13,141 nt of DNA from an uncultured Spartobacteria bacterium (GTDB lineage: Bacteria > Verrucomicrobiota > Verrucomicrobiia > Chthoniobacterales > Terrimicrobiaceae). This document shows, one piece after another, positions 6,364 through 13,022 of this stretch. The stretch's first letter is position 1. Every line of letters starts with the position of its first letter. The stretch is taken from contig CALCJD010000049.1 in the NCBI GenBank assembly GCA_937960895.1, forward strand, positions 1-13,141, given 5' to 3'. The position numbers were made by a program, and so were the translations under genes. A model generated the notes under the pieces. The model was not told the origin of the DNA. It saw only the letters and a program-made list of their open reading frames with translations, and ran no database searches.

Positions 6364-8784
6364 ATGAAACCGTTCTGTCACATCTATGCGCAGTGGAACC
6401 AGACCCGCGACCGCGTGGTCGAGGAGGCGCGGCACCTCCTGGATCTGGGATTGGTTTGTGATGTCGCTCTCGATTTCACCCAGGCGGCACGGCACCGGGA
6501 AACGTTTCTTCAAATCGCCCGGGCGGGCGGACTCTGCGCACCCAACATTTATCCGGGCGATCTCGATTCCTCGTGCCGCGACACCAACTGGTGGAAATAT
6601 TCGGAGGAGGAATGCGCCCGCCTGCTCACGCTGGCCGGCAAAAGGTTCGACCCCCTCGAACTCGGGCCGATGGAAGCGGTCAACACCTACACCCCCGGCA
6701 ATGCCTTCGTCGCGGCGTGCCGGCGTGCCGGCGTCCGTTACCTTCTGGGTTTCTGCGCGCCCACGGTGATTGAGGACGGCGGGTGGTCCATCGCGCATTA
6801 CGGATCGCCGCTCTCCCCGTTTTTCATTTCGTCCGAGGATTTTCGCAAGCCGTTCGCCGGCGACGAAAATTCCGTGCTCATGTCGAGCATGGAGCTGCGC
6901 AATCCCATGGTCTGCCTCAATCATTGGAGCGAGGGCCCCTGGTGTCCGCTCAACGCGCAGGCCGCAGACCGCTGGCTGGAACCCTCCGGCGATCCCCTGC
7001 CCTTTCTGCAAATCGCGGAGGACTGGCTGCGCCAAAGCGAGCTTTCCGGCGAACCCCTTTTCTTTCACATCAACCTCCAGTACTTCTTCGCCGACCGGTG
7101 CTACGAACACAATCGCCGGGCGCTCGAATGGCTCGCCAAGCAGCGCGAACGCGATCGTCTGGAAGTGGGCGGACTCCGACAATGGCGGGAACAACTCCTT
7201 GCCGCGGGAGGATTCAAACGCCAGACCACCTACTGGCGCGGCGAAATGATGGGATTCCATGTCGGACACCGTCCGGGCCGTTATCCCGATGTCGTCGTGG
7301 ACGAAAGCCTGGAAGCCCAGACCATCTGGCAGTTTCCGGAAGCCGCGCCGCAGCGTCGTTACGAATACGGCAGGCCATGGAATTACCCGCCGTTCGAGCC
7401 CGGCGGCTCCGCCCCACGTTCGGAGGACTATTCCGACCTCTCGGTGGAAATCACCCGGAAGGATTCCGGGACGCTGGAGAGGCAAATCGTGATCCGGATT
7501 TCCAATCCGGGATCCGCCCGCCGGGTCCCGCTGCTCGTCTGGCAGGCCTTCGAAAACTGGACCGCCCCGCTGGAAGCCCACTGCGCGACCTCCGACTGGA
7601 ACACCCGGGTGGTGCCACACCCCGCCGGTCAGGGCGGCGCCCTGCTGCTGGAGGGCGTCGTGCCACCGGGGGAAAGCACGGCAATCGTTGAGGTCCGTGG
7701 CGGAGGCCGGTCCGATCGGCGCATGACGCGGGAATGGGACGGTCTGGTCTGCGCGGAAACCTTCCTCGTGGACGGTCGTCCCCTCACCTATCTGGTCACC
7801 CAGACACCGGATCCCTTCGTCGTGGACGCCCGCATCAACCGCCGCACGCCGGACTCCGAAGAGGTGGTGGCCGAAAGTTTGATCGGACTGGAACACAATC
7901 GCCGCGTCGTAACGGACGGCCCGTTGACCCTCCGCTTCGACGGCACGCGACTGGCCTGCTGGCATCGCTTCCGGGGAATCACCGCGGAGGAAATCGAACT
8001 TTCCGGGACGGCGGAAATTTCCGCCCGGCTGTCCGCAGAAACCCAACGCCGCGTGGCCGCGCTCCTGCCCGACCTTTCCCTGCCGGAACCGTCCTGGCAG
8101 GCCTTCGGCAACATCCGCGATCAGCGCCGTTGGGACCGCCGGTTTGCCCGGGCCGCCGCGGAAGGGGAACTGGCCGAGGTGCGGGAGTGGTTTGCCTCCC
8201 TGCGGCCGGACGCCGGACGGACCGTGATGGAAGTGCATCCCGGCATCGACCTGCCCCGGGGCTCGATCACCAAGGTGCTGGGACATGAATTCGACCGCGT
8301 GTGGTGCGAGGATGGATACCGCTTCGAGGAACTCTGCGCCGACTATCCCCAGGGGTGGGACTGGGGTGTGGCCGCATGGGTGCAATGGCGCCAGCTGCAA
8401 CTCAAACTGGAGGGACTTCTTCCTGACGCCGGACAATACCTCCTGCATCTGCACGCCTTTGATCCGGAAGAACGGGATATCACCCAGCAGGTGCGATTTT
8501 TCAATCCGCTGGACGGAGGAATGGTCAGGACCGGCGAAGCCGGTTATCCCGTGCATCAGGCCAATCAAATCTGCGCGGCCGTCGACTGGGTGCTGCCCCG
8601 CGGTCTCGAAGGCCGCCGGCATCCGGACGCGCTGTGCTCGATCCGCATTCCGGAGGCCTGCCTGCAATGGCCGGCCCTGGGCATCTGGATCGTGCCGCAG
8701 GAAAAAGGACGCCTCTTCGACTGGATCGGGGAAAAAGGCGCCCCGGGTCTGATCAGCCACCTCTGGCTCACGCTGCAAAGCTGA
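6364..8784 (+). CDS. Large unrecognised protein, possible new sugar-active enzyme
   Basis: I do not recognise this 806-residue protein. It has no signal peptide or membrane segment. Residues 1-290 look like a barrel-type alpha/beta domain: it opens CHIYAQWNQTRDRVVEEARH, and conserved-looking acidic residues sit in LELGPMEAVNTY (Glu99, Glu104) and VIEDGGW (Glu137, Asp138). Residues about 300-580 are beta-rich, with Ig-like strands (RQIVIRISNPGSARRVPLLV), as in the accessory domains of glycoside hydrolases. Residues about 580-640 are helical and charged. The rest is beta-rich, with many Trp and Tyr (YPQGWDWGVAAWVQW), which suits glycan binding. Its start lies 6 bases after the GH29-like gene and a purine-rich site precedes it, so the two are surely one unit and probably act on the same substrate. 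Enzyme function is inference from context and aromatic/acidic content only. Confidence 0.7.
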   Translation: MKPFCHIYAQWNQTRDRVVEEARHLLDLGLVCDVALDFTQAARHRETFLQIARAGGLCAPNIYPGDLDSSCRDTNWWKYSEEECARLLTLAGKRFDPLELGPMEAVNTYTPGNAFVAACRRAGVRYLLGFCAPTVIEDGGWSIAHYGSPLSPFFISSEDFRKPFAGDENSVLMSSMELRNPMVCLNHWSEGPWCPLNAQAADRWLEPSGDPLPFLQIAEDWLRQSELSGEPLFFHINLQYFFADRCYEHNRRALEWLAKQRERDRLEVGGLRQWREQLLAAGGFKRQTTYWRGEMMGFHVGHRPGRYPDVVVDESLEAQTIWQFPEAAPQRRYEYGRPWNYPPFEPGGSAPRSEDYSDLSVEITRKDSGTLERQIVIRISNPGSARRVPLLVWQAFENWTAPLEAHCATSDWNTRVVPHPAGQGGALLLEGVVPPGESTAIVEVRGGGRSDRRMTREWDGLVCAETFLVDGRPLTYLVTQTPDPFVVDARINRRTPDSEEVVAESLIGLEHNRRVVTDGPLTLRFDGTRLACWHRFRGITAEEIELSGTAEISARLSAETQRRVAALLPDLSLPEPSWQAFGNIRDQRRWDRRFARAAAEGELAEVREWFASLRPDAGRTVMEVHPGIDLPRGSITKVLGHEFDRVWCEDGYRFEELCADYPQGWDWGVAAWVQWRQLQLKLEGLLPDAGQYLLHLHAFDPEERDITQQVRFFNPLDGGMVRTGEAGYPVHQANQICAAVDWVLPRGLEGRRHPDALCSIRIPEACLQWPALGIWIVPQEKGRLFDWIGEKGAPGLISHLWLTLQS

Positions 8785-8806
8785 ACGGAATACGGCCCGG
8801 AGGTTC

Positions 8807-8830
8807 CGGAGGGCCCGCCGGCCCCCTCCG
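8807..8830 (+). terminator. GC-rich hairpin after the 806-residue gene
   Basis: CGGAGGG (8807-8813) and CCCTCCG (8824-8830) form a perfect 7-bp stem around a 10-base GC-rich loop, 22 bases after the stop codon. No T run follows, so it is not a classic intrinsic terminator. It may end the unit weakly or stabilise its 3' end. Confidence 0.35.
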
Positions 8831-8837
8831 CGGAAGA

Positions 8838-8849
8838 TTTCCCGGGAAA
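8838..8849. repeat. Perfect 12-bp palindrome
   Basis: TTTCCCGGGAAA is a perfect, loopless palindrome centred on a CpG. It is the shorter of two similar palindromes before the amidohydrolase gene, with centres 37 bp apart. A loopless palindrome suits a dimeric DNA-binding protein better than an RNA hairpin. Confidence 0.6.
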
Positions 8850-8870
8850 CCGCCGCGACCGTGGAAAATC

Positions 8871-8890
8871 ATTTTTCCCCGGGGAAAAAT
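8871..8890. repeat. Perfect 20-bp palindrome, candidate operator
   Basis: ATTTTTCCCC followed directly by its exact reverse complement gives a perfect 20-bp loopless palindrome ending 19 bases before the ATG at 8910. Its core CCCCGGGG and A/T flanks echo the site at 8838-8849. Its left half also overlaps a possible hairpin made by GGAAAA (8863-8868) and TTTTCC (8873-8878). Position and symmetry suggest an operator for the amidohydrolase gene or a structure that affects its translation. Confidence 0.6.
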
Positions 8891-8909
8891 CTGCGCAAGA
8901 TGCGGCGCC

Positions 8910-10151
8910 ATGAGCACGCTGGATCCCAAGCGCACCGTGGCCGAACTCAAGGAACTGCGGGCCCTCACCGGCGACGAAAACGGCGCCCAGCGGGTCGCCT
9001 TCACCCCCACCTGGGCCCGGGCCCGCGCCTGGCTCCGTGAAAAGCTCGCCGCCCTGCCCGTGGAGGTGCACACGGACGAAGCCGGCAACACTTGGGCCAC
9101 CCTGCGCGGGAAGTCGGAAAAAACGCTCATCATCGGCGGCCACATGGATTCCGTGCCGAATGGCGGCTGGCTCGACGGCTGTCTCAACGTCCTGGCCGGA
9201 GTCGAAATTCTTCGCCGCATCACCGCCCAATACCAGGGACGCCCGCCGGTGACGGTCCGGCTTGTGGACTGGGCGGACGAGGAAGGCGCCCGTTTCGGCA
9301 AGAGCCTGTTTGGATCCTCCGCCTGTTCCGGCAACCTCGACATGGACGAGGCGCGGACACTCAGGGATCGCGACGGCATCGCCCTGCCGGACGCCCTGCG
9401 CGAGCACGGCATCGATTTCGAGAACGTCAAGGCCTGCGGGCACGAGCTGAACAACGCCTGCGCCTACCTCGAATTGCACATCGAACAGGGGCCGGTCCTG
9501 CTCGATCTCGGCCTCCCCCTCGGTGTCGTCCTCGGCACCTGCGGCGTGGAACGCCACGCCATCACCTTCCGGGGTCAGGCCGCCCATTCCGGCAGCACGC
9601 CGATGAACCGGCGCAAGGACGCCTTTCTCGCCGCGGCGCAGATGAGTCCGGAAATCTACCGGATCACCGACCGCCACGGCGGGGTCTGCACCATCGGATC
9701 CTGCACGACCCAACCCGGCATCGTCACCAGCGTTGTCGAGGAATGCCGCATCACCCTGGACCAACGGCACCTCGACGCCAATGCGCTCGCGCAGATGCTG
9801 GCGGAGGCCAGGGCGGCCAGCGAAAAATTCGCCGCCGCCGGAAATGTCACCGTTTCCTGGGATCGCATCTGGCAAATCGAACCCGTCCCCTTCCATCCCG
9901 ACCTCATTGAATTCTGCGACCAGGCCATTCTCGAAACCTGCGGCCAAAGCCATCGCATGCCCTCGGGGCCGCTCCACGATGCCGCCGAAGTCTGCCGCGC
10001 CGGCGTGCCCACGGTCATGATGTTCGTGCAAAGCCTCCACGGCATCAGCCACAACAGAATCGAGGACACCCGGGAGGAACATCTCGAACTGTGCGTGAAC
10101 GCCTTTGACAAACTGGCCTCCAAGGCCATGGAATGGATCGTCCGGCGATAA
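8910..10151 (+). CDS. M20-family amidohydrolase (N-carbamoyl-amino-acid hydrolase / allantoate amidohydrolase type)
   Basis: This 413-residue protein has the usual length of the Zn/Mn-dependent carbamoylase branch of peptidase family M20. The metal-binding set is complete: His78 in GGHMDS, Asp89 in GWLDG, Glu124/Glu125 in ADEEGARF (one catalytic base, one ligand), His190 in LHIEQGP and His381 in GISHNR. The dimerisation (lid) domain lies between, around residues 205-315 (AAHSGSTPMNRRKDA). The family opens C-N bonds of N-carbamoyl amino acids, ureidopropionate or allantoate; the exact substrate cannot be read here. ATG at 8910 is chosen because it starts directly before the conserved N-terminal helix; a longer open frame upstream runs through the palindromes and is not protein-like. 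No hydantoinase, allantoinase or transporter gene adjoins it. It is cytoplasmic. Confidence 0.88.
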   Translation: MSTLDPKRTVAELKELRALTGDENGAQRVAFTPTWARARAWLREKLAALPVEVHTDEAGNTWATLRGKSEKTLIIGGHMDSVPNGGWLDGCLNVLAGVEILRRITAQYQGRPPVTVRLVDWADEEGARFGKSLFGSSACSGNLDMDEARTLRDRDGIALPDALREHGIDFENVKACGHELNNACAYLELHIEQGPVLLDLGLPLGVVLGTCGVERHAITFRGQAAHSGSTPMNRRKDAFLAAAQMSPEIYRITDRHGGVCTIGSCTTQPGIVTSVVEECRITLDQRHLDANALAQMLAEARAASEKFAAAGNVTVSWDRIWQIEPVPFHPDLIEFCDQAILETCGQSHRMPSGPLHDAAEVCRAGVPTVMMFVQSLHGISHNRIEDTREEHLELCVNAFDKLASKAMEWIVRR

Positions 10152-10190
10152 ATCCCCTCCCCGTCCACGAACCCCCGACACGGGGTGACC

Positions 10191-10212
10191 GGGGAAGCCG
10201 GCGGCTTTCCCC
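10191..10212 (+). terminator. Hairpin after the amidohydrolase gene
   Basis: GGGGAAGCC (10191-10199) pairs with GGCTTTCCCC (10203-10212) across a 3-base loop, with one bulged T. This is a strong stem 39 bases after the stop. The following sequence is CCCCTTCC-like and not a T run, so Rho-independent termination is uncertain; 3'-end protection is another reading. Confidence 0.4.
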
Positions 10213-10419
10213 TTCCGGAATGTCTCCCGTCGTCCGGCCCGCCCGAGCATCCGGAGCGGGGAAGCCCCCGTTCGGAAGGATGACCGCCCTGGCCGGGAGC
10301 CTGACGCCTGCGCCACCCGACTCCCCACCCTCCCCCAAGTCCCGCCAAGCGCGACCACATCGTTGCGCAAATCTAAACAACTCGTCCCCAACGATTTAAA
10401 ACATATCGCCCCTTCCCCC

Positions 10420-10448
10420 TTGCCAAAGCCCCACTTCCGTGGCATGCT
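10420..10448 (+). promoter_or_regulatory. rpsO: Candidate rpsO promoter
   Basis: TTGCCA (10420-10425) matches five of six -35 bases. After 17 bases, CATGCT (10443-10448) matches three of six -10 bases. Transcription would start near 10455, giving a leader of about 20 bases. The AT-rich stretch at 10360-10405 could act as an upstream element. A second possibility is TTATAC (10461-10466), but it lies too close to the ATG for a normal leader. Confidence 0.35.
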
Positions 10449-10474
10449 CCCCAGTTCTAATTATACGATCAAAA

Positions 10475-10735
10475 ATGGCTAAAGTAGCAGCACCCGAAGT
10501 GGAAACGCTTCGACTTCATGAAAAAGACACCGGCAGTGCGGACGTTCAGATCGCCTTGCTCACGAAACGCATCAATGAACTGACTGAACACCTCAAGACT
10601 CACTCCAAGGACCACTCGTCCCGCCGTGGGCTTCTCAAGCTCGTCGCCCAGCGCCGCAGTCTTCTGGACTATCTGAAAAACACCGCATCCGACCGCTACC
10701 AGACGGTCGTGGACAAGCTCGGTCTGCGCAAGTAG
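10475..10735 (+). CDS. rpsO: 30S ribosomal protein S15
   Basis: This 86-residue protein is an S15, a primary 16S rRNA-binding protein of the small-subunit platform. The signature is clear: DTGSADVQIALLTKRINELT, KDHSSRRGLLKLVAQRRSLLDYLK (24 residues at about 46-69, the rRNA-binding core) and the C-terminal LGLRK. It is three residues shorter than the Escherichia coli protein, all at the N terminus. The ATG at 10475 starts MAKVAAPEVE; a longer reading from an ATG at 10439 would add 12 unlikely residues running through the promoter. No Shine-Dalgarno sequence is visible; the start is preceded by an A run. It sits directly before pnp, an arrangement conserved in many bacteria, and is followed by its own terminator. 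Confidence 0.97.
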   Translation: MAKVAAPEVETLRLHEKDTGSADVQIALLTKRINELTEHLKTHSKDHSSRRGLLKLVAQRRSLLDYLKNTASDRYQTVVDKLGLRK

Positions 10736-10753
10736 CGCAACGACGTCCTTGAG

Positions 10754-10783
10754 AGCCCCGCCCGAGTGACGGGGCTTTTGTTT
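10754..10783 (+). terminator. Intrinsic terminator after rpsO
   Basis: AGCCCCG (10754-10760) and CGGGGCT (10770-10776) form a 7-bp stem with a 9-base loop, followed by TTTGTTT. This is a good Rho-independent terminator 18 bases after the rpsO stop. It should reduce, but need not abolish, read-through into pnp. Confidence 0.85.
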
Positions 10784-10790
10784 ATCAACC

Positions 10791-10812
10791 CGCCCCAGAC
10801 ATTTTCGGGGCG
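10791..10812 (+). promoter_or_regulatory. Hairpin in the pnp leader
   Basis: CGCCCC (10791-10796) and GGGGCG (10807-10812) form a 6-bp stem with a 10-base loop, ending 19 bases before the pnp ATG. In Escherichia coli the rpsO-pnp interval carries a hairpin cut by RNase III through which PNPase controls its own mRNA; a similar role here is inference. The arms can also pair with those of the upstream terminator. Confidence 0.5.
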
Positions 10813-10831
10813 CATCATATTTCTGTTTCAA

Positions 10832-12958
10832 ATGCCTCATTCCGTATCGGCCAACATCGGCCAAACACCCATAACCATCGAAACCGGCAAGCTCGCCCGC
10901 CTGGCGGACGGAGCGGTGACGGTTCGTTCGGGCGACACCATCGTTCTGGTGTCCGCCGTCTCGGCCACCACAGTCAAGGAAGGCCAGGATTTCTTCCCCC
11001 TCACGGTGGACTATCGTGAAAAAGCGGCAGCCGTGGGCAAATTCCCCGGCGGCTACTTCAAACGCGAAGGCCGCCCCTCGGAGAAGGAGATCCTCACCTG
11101 TCGCATGGCGGACCGTCCCCTGCGTCCGCTCTTTCCCAAGGGCTATCTCTACGACACGCAGGTCATCGGCGTCCTCCTGAGCGCGGACGGGGAAATCGAC
11201 CCCGACATCCTCTTCATCAACGGCGCAAGCGCCGCATTGTGTGTCTCCGACATCCCGTTTGCGGGCCCGGTGGGCGCCGTGCGCGTCGGCCGCATCAACG
11301 GGCAGTTTGTGGTCAATCCAACCCACTCCCAGCGCGCCGAAAGCGATCTCGATCTGGTTTACGTCGGCACCGAAAACGACGTGATCATGATTGAAGGGGA
11401 GGCCAAGGAACTTCCCGAGCCCGACTTCGTCGCCGCCCTTCAGTTTGCCCATGAACAGGCGCGCCTGATGATCCAGGCCCAGAAGGAACTGACGGCGGTC
11501 GCCGGCAAGGAAAAGCGCCAGGCCCCGCTGTTTGTCGTCCCCGACGAACTCCTCGAAATTGCCTACCAGGTGGCCGGCGATCGCATCGAGTCCGCCCTGT
11601 ACACCCCGAGCAAGGTGGCCCGCAGCAAGGCGGTGGGCGCCCTCAAGGACGAGGTGACCGCGGCGATCCTCGAGCGCTATCCCGAAGCGACCAAGTTCGA
11701 AATCAGCCAGGCCTTCGACTACCTGCAGAAAAAGGCCTTCCGCATCAGCATCCTCGACAAGGGCGTGCGGTGCGACGGACGCGATTACAACACCATCCGT
11801 CCGCTCCATGCCGAAACCGGCCTCCTGCCCCGCAGCCACGGCAGCGCGCTTTTCCAGCGCGGCGAAACCCAGGCCCTCTGTCTGGCCACCCTCGCCCCGA
11901 CGGACGAAGCCCAGGAGCTCGACGGCTACACCGGCGGCGAAACCATCAAACGCTTCATCCTGCACTACAACTTCCCGCCGTTCTCGGTGGGTGAGACCGG
12001 CCGCACCGGCAGCCCCGGACGCCGCGAGATCGGTCACGGCGCCCTCGCCGAGCGCAGCATTGCGCCGGTCATTCCCGACGTGACCGAATTCCCCTACGCC
12101 ATCCGGATCAGCAGCGAGGTCATGGAGTCCAACGGATCCACCTCGATGGCCACGGTGTGCGGCGGGGTACTCGCCCTCATGGACGCGGGTGTGCCCATCA
12201 AGCGCCCGGTGGCGGGAATTTCCTGCGGTCTTGTGACCGAATACAATGGCGACCAGATCGCCCGTTACACCCTGCTCACCGACATCATTGGCAGCGAGGA
12301 TCACTTCGGTGACATGGACTTCAAACTGTGCGGCACCGAGGTGGGTGTGACCGGATTCCAGCTCGACCTCAAGCTTCCGGGCATCTCGCTCAAGCTGATG
12401 GAAGAGGCGATCTATCGCACCCGCGACGCCCGCTTTGTGGTGCTCGATGTGATGAAGGCCGCGCTGGCCGCGCCCCGTGCGGAACTGAGCCCGTACGCCC
12501 CGCGCATCGAAACGATCCGCATCAATCCGGACAAGATCGGCCTCCTCATCGGCCCCGGCGGCAAGACCATCAAGGGCATCGTGGCCGAGACCGGCGCCGA
12601 GATCAACATCGAGGACGACGGCTCCGTGCACATCTACTCGAACAACGGCGAGAGCCTCAAGCGCGCCAAGGAGATCATCTCCGGCATGACGAAGGAAATC
12701 ACCGTGGGCGAGACCTACCAGGGCACCGTTGTTTCCATCAAGGAATTCGGCGCCTTCATCGAGGTGCTCCCCGGCAAGGACGGGCTCTGTCACATCTCCG
12801 AGCTCGCGGACTTCCGCGTCAAGAAGGTGGAAGACGTCGTGCGGAACGGCGACCTCGTCTGGGTCAAGTGCATCGGCGTGGACGACAAGGGCCGCGTCAA
12901 GCTCAGCCGCAAGGCCGCCATGAAGGAACGCGACGAAGCCGCCGCGGCTTCGAACTGA
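10832..12958 (+). CDS. pnp: Polyribonucleotide nucleotidyltransferase (PNPase)
   Basis: This 708-residue protein is a full-length PNPase, which degrades RNA 3' to 5' with phosphate and can add tails in reverse, often within an RNA-degradosome. The order is standard: a first RNase PH domain (from ITIETGKLARLADGAVTVRS), a helical linker, the catalytic second RNase PH domain with SPGRREIGHGALAERS and the acidic cluster DIIGSEDHFGDMD (residues 484-496), a KH domain with the GPGG loop at 574-577, and an S1 domain from about residue 625 (YQGTVVSIKEFGAFIEV). All key parts are intact. The ATG at 10832 gives the normal N terminus; a GTG at 10766 would begin inside the rpsO terminator. No Shine-Dalgarno sequence is visible. 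It follows rpsO, the usual partner, and ends in a strong terminator. Confidence 0.98.
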   Translation: MPHSVSANIGQTPITIETGKLARLADGAVTVRSGDTIVLVSAVSATTVKEGQDFFPLTVDYREKAAAVGKFPGGYFKREGRPSEKEILTCRMADRPLRPLFPKGYLYDTQVIGVLLSADGEIDPDILFINGASAALCVSDIPFAGPVGAVRVGRINGQFVVNPTHSQRAESDLDLVYVGTENDVIMIEGEAKELPEPDFVAALQFAHEQARLMIQAQKELTAVAGKEKRQAPLFVVPDELLEIAYQVAGDRIESALYTPSKVARSKAVGALKDEVTAAILERYPEATKFEISQAFDYLQKKAFRISILDKGVRCDGRDYNTIRPLHAETGLLPRSHGSALFQRGETQALCLATLAPTDEAQELDGYTGGETIKRFILHYNFPPFSVGETGRTGSPGRREIGHGALAERSIAPVIPDVTEFPYAIRISSEVMESNGSTSMATVCGGVLALMDAGVPIKRPVAGISCGLVTEYNGDQIARYTLLTDIIGSEDHFGDMDFKLCGTEVGVTGFQLDLKLPGISLKLMEEAIYRTRDARFVVLDVMKAALAAPRAELSPYAPRIETIRINPDKIGLLIGPGGKTIKGIVAETGAEINIEDDGSVHIYSNNGESLKRAKEIISGMTKEITVGETYQGTVVSIKEFGAFIEVLPGKDGLCHISELADFRVKKVEDVVRNGDLVWVKCIGVDDKGRVKLSRKAAMKERDEAAAASN

Positions 12959-12991
12959 GCGATCACCCGAAACCCTCAGGTTTTTCCTGGC

Positions 12992-13022
12992 AAAAAGCCC
13001 GCCTTCACCGGCGGGCTTTTTT
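12992..13022 (+). terminator. Strong intrinsic terminator after pnp
   Basis: GCCCGCC (12997-13003) and GGCGGGC (13010-13016) form a perfect 7-bp GC stem around the loop TTCACC. AAAAA precedes the stem and TTTTTT follows it, so it could work in both directions. It lies 38 bases after the pnp stop. Confidence 0.92.

Larger units (their letters stand above)
10152..10474. other. Gene-free stretch between the amidohydrolase and rpsO
   Basis: No believable gene is seen here on either strand. The first 200 bases are GC-rich and hairpin-prone: CCCCG/CGGGG just after the stop, the hairpin at 10191-10212, and CGGGG (10257-10261) with CCCCG (10266-10270). From about 10360 the sequence becomes AT-richer and contains the 8-bp palindrome TTGCGCAA (10363-10370), ending in promoter-like sequence before rpsO. 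The change in base composition suggests an end-of-unit region followed by the rpsO promoter region. Confidence 0.6.

Noticed and set aside
5197..8778. A 1193-codon open frame on the minus strand across two genes
   Set aside because: Its translation is Gly/Arg/His/Pro-rich with no recognisable domain, and it lies antisense to two well-formed + strand proteins. Long antisense frames are common in GC-rich DNA with biased third positions.
8634..8909. N-terminal extension of the amidohydrolase
   Set aside because: It overlaps the end of the 806-residue gene, the hairpin and the palindromes, and is not protein-like; the family length fits ATG 8910.
10363..10370. TTGCGCAA palindrome before rpsO as a regulator site
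   Set aside because: It is only 8 bp with asymmetric flanks; chance occurrence is likely.
8565..10445. A 626-codon minus-strand frame opposite the amidohydrolase
   Set aside because: It is antisense to an enzyme with a complete metal-binding set, crosses the palindromes and gap, and is Gly/Ala-rich without motifs.
10766..10831. N-terminal extension of PNPase from a GTG
   Set aside because: It would start inside the stem of the rpsO terminator and adds residues not found in the family; ATG at 10832 gives the normal N terminus.
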